Under the pieces are notes generated by a model, which was not told the origin of the DNA, made no database searches, and worked only from the letters and a program-made list of their open reading frames with translations. From positions 17,234,370 to 17,298,369 of the forward strand of contig NC_045140.1 of assembly GCF_008831285.2 (NCBI RefSeq): 64,000 bases of DNA, written 5' to 3'. This document shows positions 24,472 to 38,807 of the stretch, one piece after another. Numbering within the stretch: the stretch's first letter is position 1; each line of letters begins with the position of its first letter. Source of the DNA: Nymphaea colorata. Taxonomy: Eukaryota > Streptophyta > Magnoliopsida > Nymphaeales > Nymphaeaceae. A program made the position numbers and the translations under genes.

Positions 24472-27400
24472 ATGAGCGGCGGATTTAGGGTTGGGGCCTC
24501 CAGCTCGGTTCCCGCGAGCGTTCGGAAGACCATCCAGAACATCAAGGAGATCGCGGGCAATCATTCCGACGATGAGATATACGCAATGCTTAAGGAGTGT
24601 TCTATGGATCCCAATGAGACCGCTCAGAAGCTCCTATTTCAAGGTAGTTCTTCCTGTCCCACAAAATATTTTGGCAGAGTTAACCCCCTTTTCTGCCTCC
24701 CCTTTTGCGTGAGTATGTTGTTTTTGATTTTGGTCTTTGCTGGGGCGAAGCGATTTGAAGCCAGACTCAAGTTTTGGGGAGAGGGTTGTTTGTTTCAGAG
24801 GGAAATCTCAGGTGGGTCGTGATGGGGATTGGGTTGCGATGGCTGTTTTTTTTTCCTCTTCTTTATTCCTGGCTGTGTAAGGAATCTTTTGTTGCGTGAT
24901 TGTGCCCTCTATGTGGATTAGAACGCGGCGTTGGCCTTATTCTTGGTCGGAACTACTGTGACGTGTGATTTTAGGAGGAGGGCATAACGTCTGCTGGTGG
25001 AATATTATTTTGATTTGGGGAGTTGTTGTTTTGGTCATTGGATCTGATTGAGCATGGTGGTGGCATCAGTACGCGTGTGTATGGCAATGATCAAACCTCT
25101 TCTCATATTCTTACCGTGTCTTCCTATCTGTTGGTGTTGCTTGGGTCGAATTCTGGTTTCAGTTCCGACGGGGCATGTTGACTTTAAAAAACTCGAGATT
25201 TGTTCAATTTTATGCTCGTTAGCTGTGTAATTGGTGGCTTTTCTTGCTCCTGCCTATGTAATAATTTTTAGCTGTTAACAGTCCATGCATATGTTAACTC
25301 GTGTGACTGTCGAGTGTTTGAAAAGCTTTTTTCGTGAATTTGGGGCAGCAGTTGTGCCTCTGTTCTTTTAATTGTGCCGTTACTTGTTGTGTCAGATCTT
25401 GCTTTCTTTGAGCAGGCTTTGGTTTTTCCTTTTTCCTTGTTCGTGTCATTGTTCAGCTTGAGGATACGACCGACACGCTTGACTGACTTGTTGCACCTGG
25501 GAAAAGCACGAAAACAGTGTTCATAGACGACAAAAGGAGGCCTGAGCACATACTTACTTTAGACTTTCAGGTCATCCCTAGATATTAGAAATGACACGTT
25601 AGGCTTGCCTCTGTTTTGTGATTCGGAGCCAATATAAGTGCTTGCTAATTGGATCAGATTGTTGTTAGCAGCAAAAGTTTAAGAGATGAGGTAATGATTT
25701 TTTTAGCATTGTTTTGAACATTAGCATCTAGATTTATTGCTTTGTTCTGGTAACAAGGGGAATAGCTAATGACAACAGTTGCACAGGCTGGTAGGAGCTT
25801 GATAGTCATTCGCAACCCATAGTTTGATAGCCTTTATGTGCTACATGGGTTTGATTTTCAGTCCCCACAACCACACGAGCTCCTCCTTGTAGAGTGAAGA
25901 TACTTAGTGAACCCTTAGCTTTGGGCAGTGTTCATCTGTTTACTTATTTCATTTATGCATGTCTTCATGCCAATAGCTTGGTAGCCTATGCTGTTGAAGG
26001 TTAATTAAGAGTTACTTTTGTGGCTTTGCAGATACTTTCCATGAGGTGAAAAGGAAGCGTGACAAGAGAAAAGAGGTAGTTCATTATCTACTTTATTTTA
26101 TAATTGCTTATACTTCTCAGGGAACGGGCGCTGACGTACATGTCTACAATTTGTCTCTCTGACTTAAGAAGTATTTATCGACCATGCACCTTAATACAAA
26201 GAGAAGCCTGTTTAAATTAGGTAGAATCCATGGGCGAAAGCTCGATAAAACATCTCAAGTGTCGGTATGAATAACAAACAAAATATGATGTCGTTTTCGT
26301 TGTCGTAGCTACTCTGCTAATTTGTTGAAGAAAGGATGGACCTTCCTACTATTTTATCCTGATAGGAATGCCATTTTATTGTGGGTTTTTATGATATTCA
26401 GAGAAATTACTCATTATGTGTTTTTTTACCTTCAGATCTGGTAGTAGGTGATATTTTTTCTTCAGTTATGCAAACAGTTATAAGAGGTCTGGTTCCTCAT
26501 TTTCTTAATTCTGATACCATATTAATGTCAATGGTTTTATAGAACACAATCAACAAAGAGGCTGGGGATCATAGGTGGAGAGCTGGTATGCAAGGCCGAG
26601 GTGGGAGGGGTGGAAGAGGGAATGTGTCTTCTCGTTATATCTCACATGGTATGTTTTCTTTGCTAAGTTAATGCAAAGATACAGTATCAGGCGGTAGTCA
26701 GTCTTGTTATTCAACTGGAACGAGACAGGATATACTATTTTGATCTTTTGTTTAATGGTTTGAGCAAGATTTTGTTCAAATCTTTTGAAAGTAACTTTGC
26801 AGCCTTTTCCCTCTGGGCAGATGCTGGTGGTGGAAAAACTGTTGCTGCAAAGGAAAATGGGATTGACCAAGCACCTGAGAAAGAAGCTCCAATATTATCT
26901 TCTTCATGCAAGACACAGATTTCTGAGAATAAGCAGAAGAGTCCTCTGTCAAGGTAGCTATAAAAATAATTCTTCATGCACATTTGGACATGCATGTTTG
27001 TACACTTGAGCTATTTGTGGTTCCAAATATAAGTCCCGTGGCTTTATTGTTCCTCTGACAAAGACACTGGTCTTGTTCTAAAACTAGCATTCTGTCAAAC
27101 ATGTTCTTGCAGTTGTCCTTGCAATATCTGTTGTCAATATACTTTAATTACAGGTACTCTATCCCTGGGATAGTTCAGGTATTGTAGGTGGAGTTTCACT
27201 CTAGGATAAGCATGTCTTTTTCTAGACTTGTTAAGAATGCACATGCATCCTGTAGTCATATGGCCATACAAGGTAATTCATGGTTTGTCTACCTTCCTTT
27301 TCTAGAGTAGGTTGGGGGAAGGGGGAGGAGAGAGGAGTATTCTGTTGTTGATATGGAGCCTAAAGGATCTATTTTTTGGCCTACTTCATTGGATGATGCC

Positions 27401-30400
27401 AATGGGCAAGGCACCAGTTTGTCTGGATTCACTGATATGGCATATTTTGTGGACTCTGTGACAGACCCACATTGCGTGTGTCATGATGGTGGTTGATGGT
27501 CAGAATTTTTACACAGGACGGCTTGGTTTCTGCCTAATTTATGAGGTGGGGCAACATGGTGAAATTGAAGCAAATGAGGAATGTGCTCCCCTTTGGTGGC
27601 ATATTGCTAAATATAAAATATCTCTTTCCTCTGTTTCTTATGGGCAGGCTTGCTACTATATTTCACGTATTGCTTTATTTTTGCCTGTTATCTGTCTTTG
27701 ATTTATATCCTTGGGCAAAGTTGTGCCTCTGCTTGCAGGGTCAAATATGAATTTCTTGGAAAGAATGCAAGATATGTAGCATGTTTCTGTTTGAGAACTT
27801 TGTTTATGCGTACTGCTTTATGCTTTCCTTATTAGCTGGTTTATGTGTCTCTGAGATGCCATAACATCTGAAGAGCATTAACGTTCCACTTCTCCTAACA
27901 AACAGAGAATTGTTTTTTGACCACGGCTAGTAAAGCTTCAACCAGCGTTCTGTAATCCAGTTTTTTTTTTTGGGCTTGGAGATACTTATTGATTGCTTAT
28001 CATTCGCAGCCCAATATCAGCAATGCCTAATGGTTCAGGAAGCACGATCCAGGATAATACAGTTCATGTCCATGCAGCCCCAGTATCTGAGATAAAGGAT
28101 TCTCTTGCTAGAGAAGATTTGGTTGACCGTAACATGATAGAAGGAAGCCTGGAAACTCCATTATCTGAAGTGGAAAGAAGCACTGGTTCTATTATTTCTG
28201 CTCAGAGTGGACAAATGGCAGCAAATCCTGGTCAAATATCAAGTCAGGCACCTTCGTGTTTGTCAGGCGTTTATTCGTCATCATCTGATCCTGTGATAAA
28301 TCCATCCCATGGTCCACGAGTCGCAGGTGCAGTTGGTGCTATTAGGCGTGAAATTGGAAGTCATCGGCCAAATCATGAGGCAATTACTACAGTTCCTTCA
28401 GAGGTGAAGTTGGCTGCACCAAACTTGCCGGACCAGCTAAACGTCAATAAAAATATTTCCAATGATGCAACTAATTTGGAGCAATCACCATCTGTCAGTG
28501 ATAAGGCCATGTTAGGGACTGAAAGCTCCTCATGTGCGCTGGTAATGAGTAAACCTCAAGCAATGGAAAGAAGCCAACTCCAAGAATCTGAGTCTACTGC
28601 AACATCCACTCCATCTGGTTTGGTTGTTAGTAGGCCTTCATCCAATTATAGTTCGCGGTCACAACCAGCTGTTGGTCCACAGAAAGGTGATATATGGTAT
28701 ACTGTTGATTCTTTTTGGGGTTGTTTCTTCCGCCCCTAAATTAATGATGTGATTTTCCTGTGACACTTTTCAAAACTCCTATCCTTGCATGAAATTTGCT
28801 TCTGTTTTATGGTTGTGAATTATCCTGGTGGCATGCATATTTTACAACCTGCACAATTATGACTGCCTTTTGTGGTTAAAAACTTTATTTCTGTTGTCAC
28901 TTGAGGAGTTGTCCAAGAACCTACTATGCAAGGTGGCTATGTGTAGGCTTCATCTTTGAGTATGACTAATGGAACAAACCTTTCTCTAATCCAGCAGTTG
29001 GACCTAGCAAGGAGTGGAAGCCAAAGCCCACTGTTCCGAGTTCTGCTTCACTAACAGGAAACCGGAGCTTGTCTACTGGTATGACAAGCACAAATGAAGT
29101 GAATTTCCAGTCATTGCCTTCACGATCAGTTGTGTCAGAAGAAGCTACTTCAACAATTCAAAAGAAGTTAGAAGAGATTCACTTCTCAGATGGTCAGCAT
29201 GTCATTATTCCAAATCACCTTCAAGTTCCTGAGTCTGAAAGATCTGCGTTGAGTTTTGGAAGCTTTGGTGCTAGCTTTGAGGTTGGTGGTGTATCAAGTG
29301 ATCTGGATGGTGGGAAAAGCTCTACTCCTCTGTCTGAATCGTCCCAAGTGGTAGATGAAAGTTCTGAGGAGCCTTCATCAAGGTATGAAACATCTCTTAT
29401 GTTGTTGTTCACTTAATCCATAGACAAACAGCAGTTGGAGAGCTTCTGATTTAGTGTGTTTCAGAAAGAAATGCTGTGTTCTAATTGTGAAATCAAGTTT
29501 ATGTTGATCAGATGTTTTGCTTGGTGGTTTCTATGTGGTTTCCGTGCTTAAAGGACCTGAACTGGGGCTGCTTGTTGTTTTGCCTTGAGAATGCCTTTTT
29601 TTTTTTTTTTCTAAACTTTGCTGAATGTTTGAATGCTGCAGCGTTCCTAATGCCAACTTAAGCAATCAGGCAGAGTATCTTGATGTTCCACAGTCAACCC
29701 CTCATGGAACAGACGATTTAGCACCCAGTGATGCCAACGTTTCAACAAATGTTGGGGAAGATTTGGAATCTGATCAAACCAAGACGGATGCTGGTCCTGC
29801 ATCAGGTGGTCCACAGTACTCTGCTGTACAAGCTGCTCCTAACTATTCCACCTTTGGTTTGATTCCACCGATAATGTCCGGCCAGTTTCCTCCACTTGAA
29901 AGCAGTGAACCTCAGGGCTGTGATGTCTCTCGCATTCCAAGTTTTGTTGTAAGCCTTTTAATCTTTATGTCCAATTTACTGTGTGTGTGTGTTTGCATAT
30001 ATTTGCATTCAAGTTTGTCTTCCTAATTATTTTTCCATGTCTCATTCTGTTGTTTAGGTTCAGCAACCATTTGATCCGTCAACAAGCTACTATGCTCCAT
30101 TCTACCGGCCTGGCACTGATGGTGATGCTCGCGTTGCTCAATTTCTTGTCCCTGGTTCATCTACAAAATACAATGGAAACATTGCTGTATTGTCTGCTCA
30201 GTCAGGCCCATCTCTGGCAGAGGTTGTTGAATTCTGACTTACTAGCTTCTGTTTTTCTCATTACTTTTATCATTGTACATTCATGCTAATTCCTACTTCC
30301 AAGTCATAATAATTTCCTTGTTTCTGTAATGATATCTATCCATCGGACTTGGTCAGTGCTGGACGTTTTCTTGTTTCCACTAGAGGTTTCTTAAAGATCT

Positions 30401-31881
30401 TATAATGCTAATTGCCAAAATATTTTGGTGAATCAACTTCATTGTTACGTATCCTTTGGTCTATCTTGTAGACTCTGATAATGTTGTGCTGCATGGTTAG
30501 GTAGAAATCTATGTCTTCGGAAGGTGGTATAATGCCTCTGTTACACCTTACAATGCTTTATGTGTGACTATTCTCAGTTTGATTTTTCAGCTATGCATGT
30601 TGTTATCGTTATTTTCTGAAACAGTTATAGGTATTTTTTTTGAGAAATTCACGATTTCCTCATCCCTATCATGAAAGCAACTTGATACTTCTGACATGAT
30701 AGAAATATGTGTTGCTCTCAACCCTGGCTTTTGCTTATTGGTTATTGTTTGTTTCTGCAGCAAATTTTTCACTTGCTTTGTGTGTGCATTTTTGAGGCAG
30801 GGTGCATGTTTTCTTGTTCTTGTTCATATTATTTTACTAGTAGAGTAATTGATATCTTTTGTCTTTTTTTTTTTGGGGTGGGGCTGATGGCAGAGTGGAA
30901 ACTCTCTTGTTCTATCAAGCACTGCTTCCTCGCCTCTTGGAGCCCAAACTGCTGGAGTCATGCAGAGTTCTATTGCTGTAAACCAGCAACCTGTGCCTGT
31001 ATTTAGGCAACCTGCTGGCATGCATATATCACATTATCCTCCTAACTATCTTCATTACAACCAATATTTCCCTCCAGTCTACGTTCCACCACCATCTCTT
31101 CATCATTTTCTAAGTAATACTGCTTTCCCTCAGCAACCTCCAGCTGGTCTGATGTTCCCACCACCTGCTGCTGCAGCCGCAACTCCAGTCAAGTATTCTC
31201 TCTCTCAATACAAGCCTGGAACGAACCTTGGTAATGCAACCAATGTAGGAATGCCAGCTGGATATGGAAATTATAGCTCAGCTCCGGCTGGATATAGTTC
31301 CAGTCCTCCTGTGACTACAGGAAACTCTAGCGGGAATGAGGACATTGGTGGGTCACAGTTCAAAGAAAACAATGTCTACATTGCTGGGCAGCAGGTATGC
31401 TAAACATAACTTTTACTTAAAACTTCATTGCTTGCTCTATTCCTATCATTTCTGTGTTTCTCTCTAGCTTACTTTCATGTTGTGTTGTCAGTTTCTCTTT
31501 CACTTTCATGGACAAGTTTTTGCATGTTTCTTCCTTTTTCTGAGCTTCCTCTGAACTAGTCATGCTGAAGTATCCGTTTTTGGATTACAGAGTGAGGGCT
31601 CCGGTGTCTGGGTTCCTGCTCCTGGCCGGGATGTTTCAAGTTTGCAGGCTAGCTTGTTCTACAACTTGCCTCCTCAAGGGCAGCATGTGACATTTGGTCC
31701 TACCCAAGGAGGCCATGGTGCATTTGCAGGGATTTTTCACCCAGCACAGACCATGGCAGCAGCTACAGTGCATCCTCTCTTGCAGCAGTCGCAGACCATT
31801 GGCCCTGCCGTAGAAGTTGCTGGGCCACAAGCTGGAGTCTATCAGCAATCACAACAGATAAATTGGGGCAATACTTATTGA
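24472..31881 (+). CDS. GIP1: GBF-interacting protein 1 (GIP1)-like, UBA-like domain and RGG box
   Basis: Ten exons: 24472-24643, 26032-26075, 26543-26648, 26821-26953, 28010-28686, 28995-29382, 29642-29948, 30058-30222, 30894-31394, 31591-31881, giving 927 aa. The N-terminus (about 15-60) has VRKTIQNIKEIAGNHS and YAMLKECSMDPNETAQKLL, the UBA-like GIP1_N (formerly DUF1296) block. A basic stretch (KRKRDKRK, about 64-71) and an RGG run at about 90-98 follow. The rest is long, Ser/Gln/Pro-rich and probably disordered, ending INWGNTY. In Arabidopsis, GIP1 raises DNA binding by G-box bZIP factors and acts as a chaperone-like nuclear protein. The long second half is rich in YY, FPP and QQ words, as in relatives. 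The CT-rich leader suggests the start used. Exon 6 has a tandem CAGCAG acceptor that could add or drop one residue. All junctions keep the frame. Confidence 0.92.
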
Positions 31882-34125
31882 AAATTAATAAATTGACACC
31901 AGAATTTCTTAAAGCAGAATGAGAAAACTTGCATGGATCATCGGCCTGAGATCTGTGAATGTACATATATACACAAGGAGGCCAAGATGGAATATGGAAC
32001 CAGGTCCCTGTTTCCGCCTGCCTAAGTATTGAAGAAAATGTCAAGTTGCTTGGTTGGAAGGAATTCATCATTGACTCATTATTAACCATTTAAGTTAGTC
32101 GGTGGAGGGTACGTGTAGATCCTCCTTTTCCTTTGTCCCTTTTCTGGTTTCCCTGGTGAGTTTAAGTTTTGAATTATTGTGGGTGGTAAAAGTTTAGCGT
32201 CGTTCTTCCGCTTTTCCCTCTCGTTTCCTTGAATTTTGTTTGAGGTTTTAGGGCTGGAAGGTAAGTATGAAATGGTGGGGTTTTCATTATTTTCCACTGA
32301 CTTACCTCTGTAGAGTAAATTTTTCCTATAGCAGATGTATTAAACTTGTTGTAATTGGTATAAGGGAATCACCATCTCTCTAAGTTCCTTTTTATTTGGC
32401 TTCCTTCTTCGTTGATAGTTGTAATTTTCTGTGGGAACGGGGAATTTTTTTTCTGTAGTTGTCATAACGGCCAATAATTTGGCGGTTTGCCCTTGATTTA
32501 TCAAATAATAAAAGTATCGAAGGTTTTCGTCTTTGCACAGTTCTTGTTATGGCTAGGAAGGCCAGCGGAAGTAGAGATGGTATGTTTCAATTAGGGTTTT
32601 CTTGCAGAGATTATTAGTGTTCATTCACTCTTGGGGAAGGCCGAGAACTCTCTCTCTCTCTCCCCATCCCCTTCCGTACACACACAGGCGCACAAGGATT
32701 GCAACTATAGATTTAAAGTGGGTAATGTCCGTTAGAGGGAGAGAGATCCTCTTCCATCTGATGCATAAATGGCTTCTTGATTTTCCTGCAGCCATTGATG
32801 TAATGGCGTCTTGACTTTACCTGTGGCCATTGATCTCCAGTGGATGGTCAGAATATGGAGCTGTTTTGTCTCTTTATGCCGCATGTAACGTAGGTTGCTT
32901 TTGTTAAGATTCGTGGCTGCATCAAAATGTGTAATTTGGAAGATATTTATTTTAAACAAATTGAGGATCTCAATAACTTAGGCTTTAAATTCACATTATA
33001 TGTAAATAAAATAAGGATTTAAGGCTGGATTGGGAGTTTTGATCCTAAATTCGTGGACTTGAGATTCAATTATGCTTCAATCCGCATTTCTCTAAAAAGG
33101 GAGAGCGAATAAGTCTGCTTCTTTCTATGGTTTCTGAGTCTCCAGCGTGTACATACTTGCGAGCTTATTTTCTAATTTCAAGTAAAGTCCTATCGATGCA
33201 TTTTCTGTAAAATCTCCAAATTTTAGTATCTGTCAAATTCAAGTTAAGAAGTTCTTTCTGCAACGTGAACATCTCTTTAATATTTTTAACTTCTTTGATG
33301 CATTTATGTCTTAACCCGGAGAGCTTATACAAATGTAAGTATGTGATGGATGTCGACCACACTTTTTCTGCACCTCCATAGACTACTAATACTGGGTCAC
33401 AAAAGCGTGTTCCTTAACTTGATTAACTAGGCACTTCATATATTTGTAAGCCTTTCAATGCTTTAAAGATATACGAATTAAAGAACTTAGTAAACTTTTA
33501 CATCCGACTAAGGAAAAGGCCAAAAAATAATGTCTTTGTATGGTAAACTTGGACATGATGGTGGCTTTGAGCGGCTGAATTTTGGTCCATTACATGCCCC
33601 AAGTTAGACTTGGAGGGAAAGGGAGAAGGAAATCTGATAGTCAAGCTTGAACTTCACATTTGGTTGATAAGGCATGATTGATCCCTGGGTTGCACTTCTT
33701 CGGTTCGAAGACATAGATTGGATTCTGCAGGGAAACCACTCTGAATATGTTGAATCCAGTGGTATCACATGCGCTGTGGATCCAGGTTCGTATCCATTAA
33801 ATGGGTTCGCACCAGTATTTGGATCTAATGGCATCACCTTGTATTCAAATCCAGATCTACATCCCTGCCCACGGAGCGTCAAAAGATTCATGGGTCATTA
33901 TCATAACCCGAACTGCTCCTGAACGAATATAGACAATCCATTCAGAATATTGTCTTCTCAACCCGGATCCGACCTGCCACTAGCCTCCCTTTCCCTCCCT
34001 TTCATTACTTTTCGCTCCAGGCCCTGGACCTTCGTTCGTGCTTGAGGTCTGGAAGCGGACTTTCAAACCAAGCTGGGTTTTAATCGGAGAGTGAGAGAGA
34101 GTAGGGTTTAAGGGGGGCGGAGAGA
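31882..34125. other. GIP1 3' UTR and spacer before RPAC1
   Basis: The first several hundred bases are the GIP1 3' side. Around 33,680-33,990 is a stretch rich in GGATCC/GGATTC/TGGATCC words similar to other dispersed repeats in the window. No gene is seen. The leader of RPAC1 occupies the last part, with GAGAGTGAGAGAGAGTAGGG just upstream of its ATG. Confidence 0.5.
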
Positions 34126-37100
34126 ATGGGGAAGAAGACGGCCAGGGTCTCGGCTCTGGACATGCCGGACGTCCCAATGGGGCAGCTTCCGGAGCACCTC
34201 CAGCTCCAGAGGACCCGCGTCCTCTGTGCATCCGATGCTCCATCTCACGTAAGGACTCTCTCTCGCTCTCTCTGTCTTCGAGGTTTTCTGGAATTCGTGG
34301 TCTGTTAGTTTGGTGATTTTTTTTTTTCTTTTTTTCTGAATTTTGCGGAGAGTTAGAGCGTTTTGGCTTCTTGTTTTCAATTTATCCTTTTTTTTTTTCA
34401 GTTGTTTTATTGATACTTTTTCAATCGATTCTCTAGATAGGGTCTTGTTCTGTTGATTCGTTTCCTTTCTACCATCTAGCTTTCATTTTGTTTTTTGTGG
34501 CCAATGATGCGAATTTGCAACTTCTCTCTCTTTCTCTACCCCTCTCTAATCTTGTAGCTCTTTTGCTGACTCTAGCTTATTGACATCTTGGTCGATGTTA
34601 GATAATTTCGCTCGTTTTGGTCTTTTAGATATAATTGTTCTATGATGATTTATTTCCAAATCTTATTTCTCTTCTCGTCCGGTTTAAATAGTTATTGAAT
34701 ATTATACTGATTTTAGATTCGTAATTTCTTTACATAGTCAAACGTTCTTTTTTGTCACCTGTAAATTTTATTGTGTTTCTATTATGTTTACCTGCTGAAG
34801 ACAGAGAGCGTTCAGTATTCTGGAGCATATGCCGCGATGGGTATCGATAACGGTCGGGGAGTTGAAAGCTTTTGTAAAAATTTTAAGGTGGAGATAATTA
34901 AACTTACGGAGGAGATGATTGAATTTGATATGGTCGGAATTGATGCATCACTTGCTAACGCCTTCAGAAGGATCCTTCTTGCAGAGGTATCATGTTTATC
35001 TGAAACGGCAGTTATACATTTATTGGGTTCTGTTTGAGATGCTTCGTTAGATTGTATGCTGGTTAGAAACTGCATCAGCTTGTGTTTTTTATGGTTTTTT
35101 TATCAGATTGCCTGTTTCGAGAAGTTAGTTCCTTGACAAACTGAAGCCTTTATTAGTTTACATTTTGCTTTGCATCTTTGTTTTTGATCTGCCTTGCACA
35201 AGCAGAGGTCAGCAACATCCATTGAGCATCATCAAGACTGATATTAATCGTTTCATTGATTGTATAAAGGGTGGAGGTTGATTATAATAATAGACCATTA
35301 CCCACCTGTCTCAGCCATCTTTTGCGACCTATTGATATAATTATATCCATCTTTTAGATGAAGGGAGATGAAAAATAGTCTTTTACCAATTTGTGTTTTT
35401 TAAAGGTTAAATTGACAGAAGAATTTCAGTACTGAGTTTTGTACTTAACTGAGTGATGGCAGCTATAGGTGGGTTGATCTTTCAACATGTAAAAATCATA
35501 GAAGTTGGCTCTGTCATCCCATCTCGTGCGTGCTGTTAAGCAGAAAGAAAGCTAAAACATCCAACACCAATGGATTGTTCATGTGTGTCTTCAAACTTCA
35601 AAGGTGAGGCTGTTGTGAGTTATTGAGGGAGAATACATCAAAATCTGAAAAACAAAATCATCCTTTTTCCAAGGGGTAGACATTGGTGGTTCAGGTTCTA
35701 AACCAACAATGTGTAAACTGAGTCATTCTGTAGAGAATTTAGTTCTTTATGTTGTAACTTATAATTGTGTACTCCAATGAGCAGACTTGCCTGCCATATG
35801 TCTGACCCAGTCTGAGGTTTGTGCCTGAAGCAGATTGCGTTATTAATTTAGTAGTCTTTAATAGAAGTGGCTGCCTTTAATCAGCTTGGATTATTTGGCC
35901 TGGATTTGGAGGCATGATGTTAAGGCTATGTGCTTGTTTATCAAAAGTCAGTGATTTAATGCATGGGAAGGGTTGTGCTTATACTTGGAACTTGGAAGGC
36001 CTTGATCTTGCTGTAGGTTGATTTAGATCCTTTCGGAGATTCTCTTGATATGTTATCTATAAACTCAACTGCTCAGCTTCATAAAGATTCATTTGGATAT
36101 GCATGTATTGTTTTACAGAAAACATGTTTTGATGGTTGGATTGATGCCTATTGATCTATCCAGAGCCGTTAAAAGCTTTAGGAACTTCATAATTAACTAC
36201 AAAATGCATTGGAAATTTGAGTTACTTTTTATTCTTGCTAGTTGCTACATAATCGGCCATCTAATTCCACCAAGGCATGCGAGAAATTTATATTTGAACT
36301 GTAAGTGGCAGATTTGGCAGTTGTCTCACCCAGGTAATTAAGAAAGCCAAGTTGGGTTGGTTGTTTAACATTATGGATCTCAGGATCTGTATCTCAATGT
36401 CATTTAATCTAGGTCCCCTAGTCAATTTACAATTCTAGAGTCTAAACTATGTAATTAATTGATGATGTAATTTTTAGGTTCATTTGTTTGGTGGCAATGT
36501 TGTTTGATCTCATGTTTTTCTATTCCAAATGCAGTAAGCTTTCATGTGTCTTTATATTATATTCATGGATAATTGATATAGATCATGGATGAGTCATTAT
36601 TTGTGCGGATACAATCATGGACGAATGTTCTTTTTGGTTCCTAAGTTCTCATACATCTTTGTTTGATACTAGGTTCCAACTATGGCTATTGAAAAGGTCT
36701 TTATTGCAAATAACACGTCAGTTATTCAAGATGAAGTGCTAGCACATAGATTAGGTTTGATACCGGTTAAAGTAGACCCACGTTTGTTCGAGTGTTTGTC
36801 AGGTATTCTCTTTGGACTGTCATGTTTTATTGGATTTTGTCTATGTGTTGACATGCAAACATGAATTTCAATCTTGCATTCATTGAAAAAATTTATTCTT
36901 TCTTGGCAGAAAATGATGTTGCTAATGAGAAGAACACAATTGTTTTCAAGTTGCACGTAGAATGTAAAAGAGGTGGTCCTCGGTTGACAGGTGTGGTTCT
37001 TGTGTAATTGGAAGTGGTTATTTTTTAGTCCTTATACTCTTTAACAGTTCTTTCTAGTAACAATCTATGGTGTGAAATCGGAATCTCATGATTTCATTCG

Positions 37101-38769
37101 TTCCACTGCTGCTACAGTGAAATCTGATCAACTTCAATGGTTGTCCAATGGGAGTGAATTTCTAAAGGAGCCATCAGATTCATCTTCAAAGCCAAAAACT
37201 TATACTGCATTTAGTTGTGACCAAAGGTCATTGCCAGAGTTTTCAAATAATGCAGTCACTGTTCAAGATCCTGACATCATCATTGCCAAGCTTGGTCCTG
37301 GCCAGGTACTATAGCCTCCTTATAGTTCTGCAGATTCCATTAGTAGTGGTTAAGGGGATTCCCTTCATACTTTAAATGCATTATAGCGGGCAAAGAGTTG
37401 CTCTGTTGGATTTTTTTGTGGTTGATGTATTGTTGACATAGAAAGATGTAGAACACCAGAAAGTATGAATTGGATCCAGATTCTCAGTTCTGAGCTAAGC
37501 AACTTCTTTTAGCTTCTTGGGCATTGCTGATTTATTTGTGAAAGCAACACATACAGATTAGGAACATCAGTATTTAAGTGTAACCAAATTCCGACATGTA
37601 TCATGTCTGGTACGGTCTGCAATTAGCGATGAAAATCAGACCTGATTAACTATTTGGGCTGGTCCCACAAAGTCAGCGCTGGATTTGGTTCACTGACATT
37701 TCATAGCAGACTCATTGGGCATGAACCCTGAAAAGACTAAAATATGAAGTGTTATTATTTGCTTGTTTTGGTTGTATGCTATCCTTAGGAGCCGTTTTTC
37801 AACAATACCACACTGTTACTGTCCCAAGAATCTGCCCCTAAAAATGAGGTATATTCATGGAAGATTGTAACAAGTGTTCCATGAACCTGCTCTTCTTTTG
37901 GTCAAATTCATAGGACAAAAACAGTGCATTACTGATACCAAACGGCCCCTTAAAAAAAAACTTGATTGCTCCTTTGTCTTATCTACATCCATCTGGACTT
38001 GATTGATACTCATAGCAGCAAAATGCTGCTTGTAGATCATAGATATGTCCACATATACAAAATGTTTTCTCTTATTGAGTAGACAAGCATAGTGTGCTCC
38101 TTACTGATAATGATAGTACCAAGAATAAGCCTTTGGTGGCTGTTAACTGTTCTTTGCTATCATTCAAAAGTTCACTTGCACCCCTAATTTGATGCTGCTG
38201 CTCCTGAAAATGAATGTCAAAGTACCTCTCTTTGTTCTCTCAACAATTATTTGAGAGTGAAGATAGCCCTCGAAGAGTTTGTAAATGCTTATTTTGGGAC
38301 TCTGTACCTGATGCACCTATATCTGCTTTCAGATTATTGAACTTGAAGCTCATGCTGTCAAAGGGATTGGGAAAACTCATGCCAAGTGGTCCCCAGTGGC
38401 TACAGCTTGGTATAGAATGCTTCCTGAGGTAAAACATTATCCTTCAAATTTATCTCAGACTATGTATATTTTTATCTCTTTAAGAGACTAAAATCACGTT
38501 TGACACATGGATCTCTGGCATCTTTGCAAGGTTGTATTGCTAAAAGATGTTGTTGGCGATAAAGCTGAGCAGCTTGTGGCAAAGTGCCCTGTCAAGGTCT
38601 TTGATATTGAAGACTTGGGTGGAGGTGAGTTGAGCTGTTAATCAATTGCTTGTGTACTTTATTTTCAATGATTTTGAACTTCGAAGTTGATTCATGGCTC
38701 CATATAATTTGTTCACATATTTACTTTGATGGAATGTCCTCTCTAATAGCTTTTATGGTTAAGCTTTAG

Positions 38770-38807
<38 letters not shown>

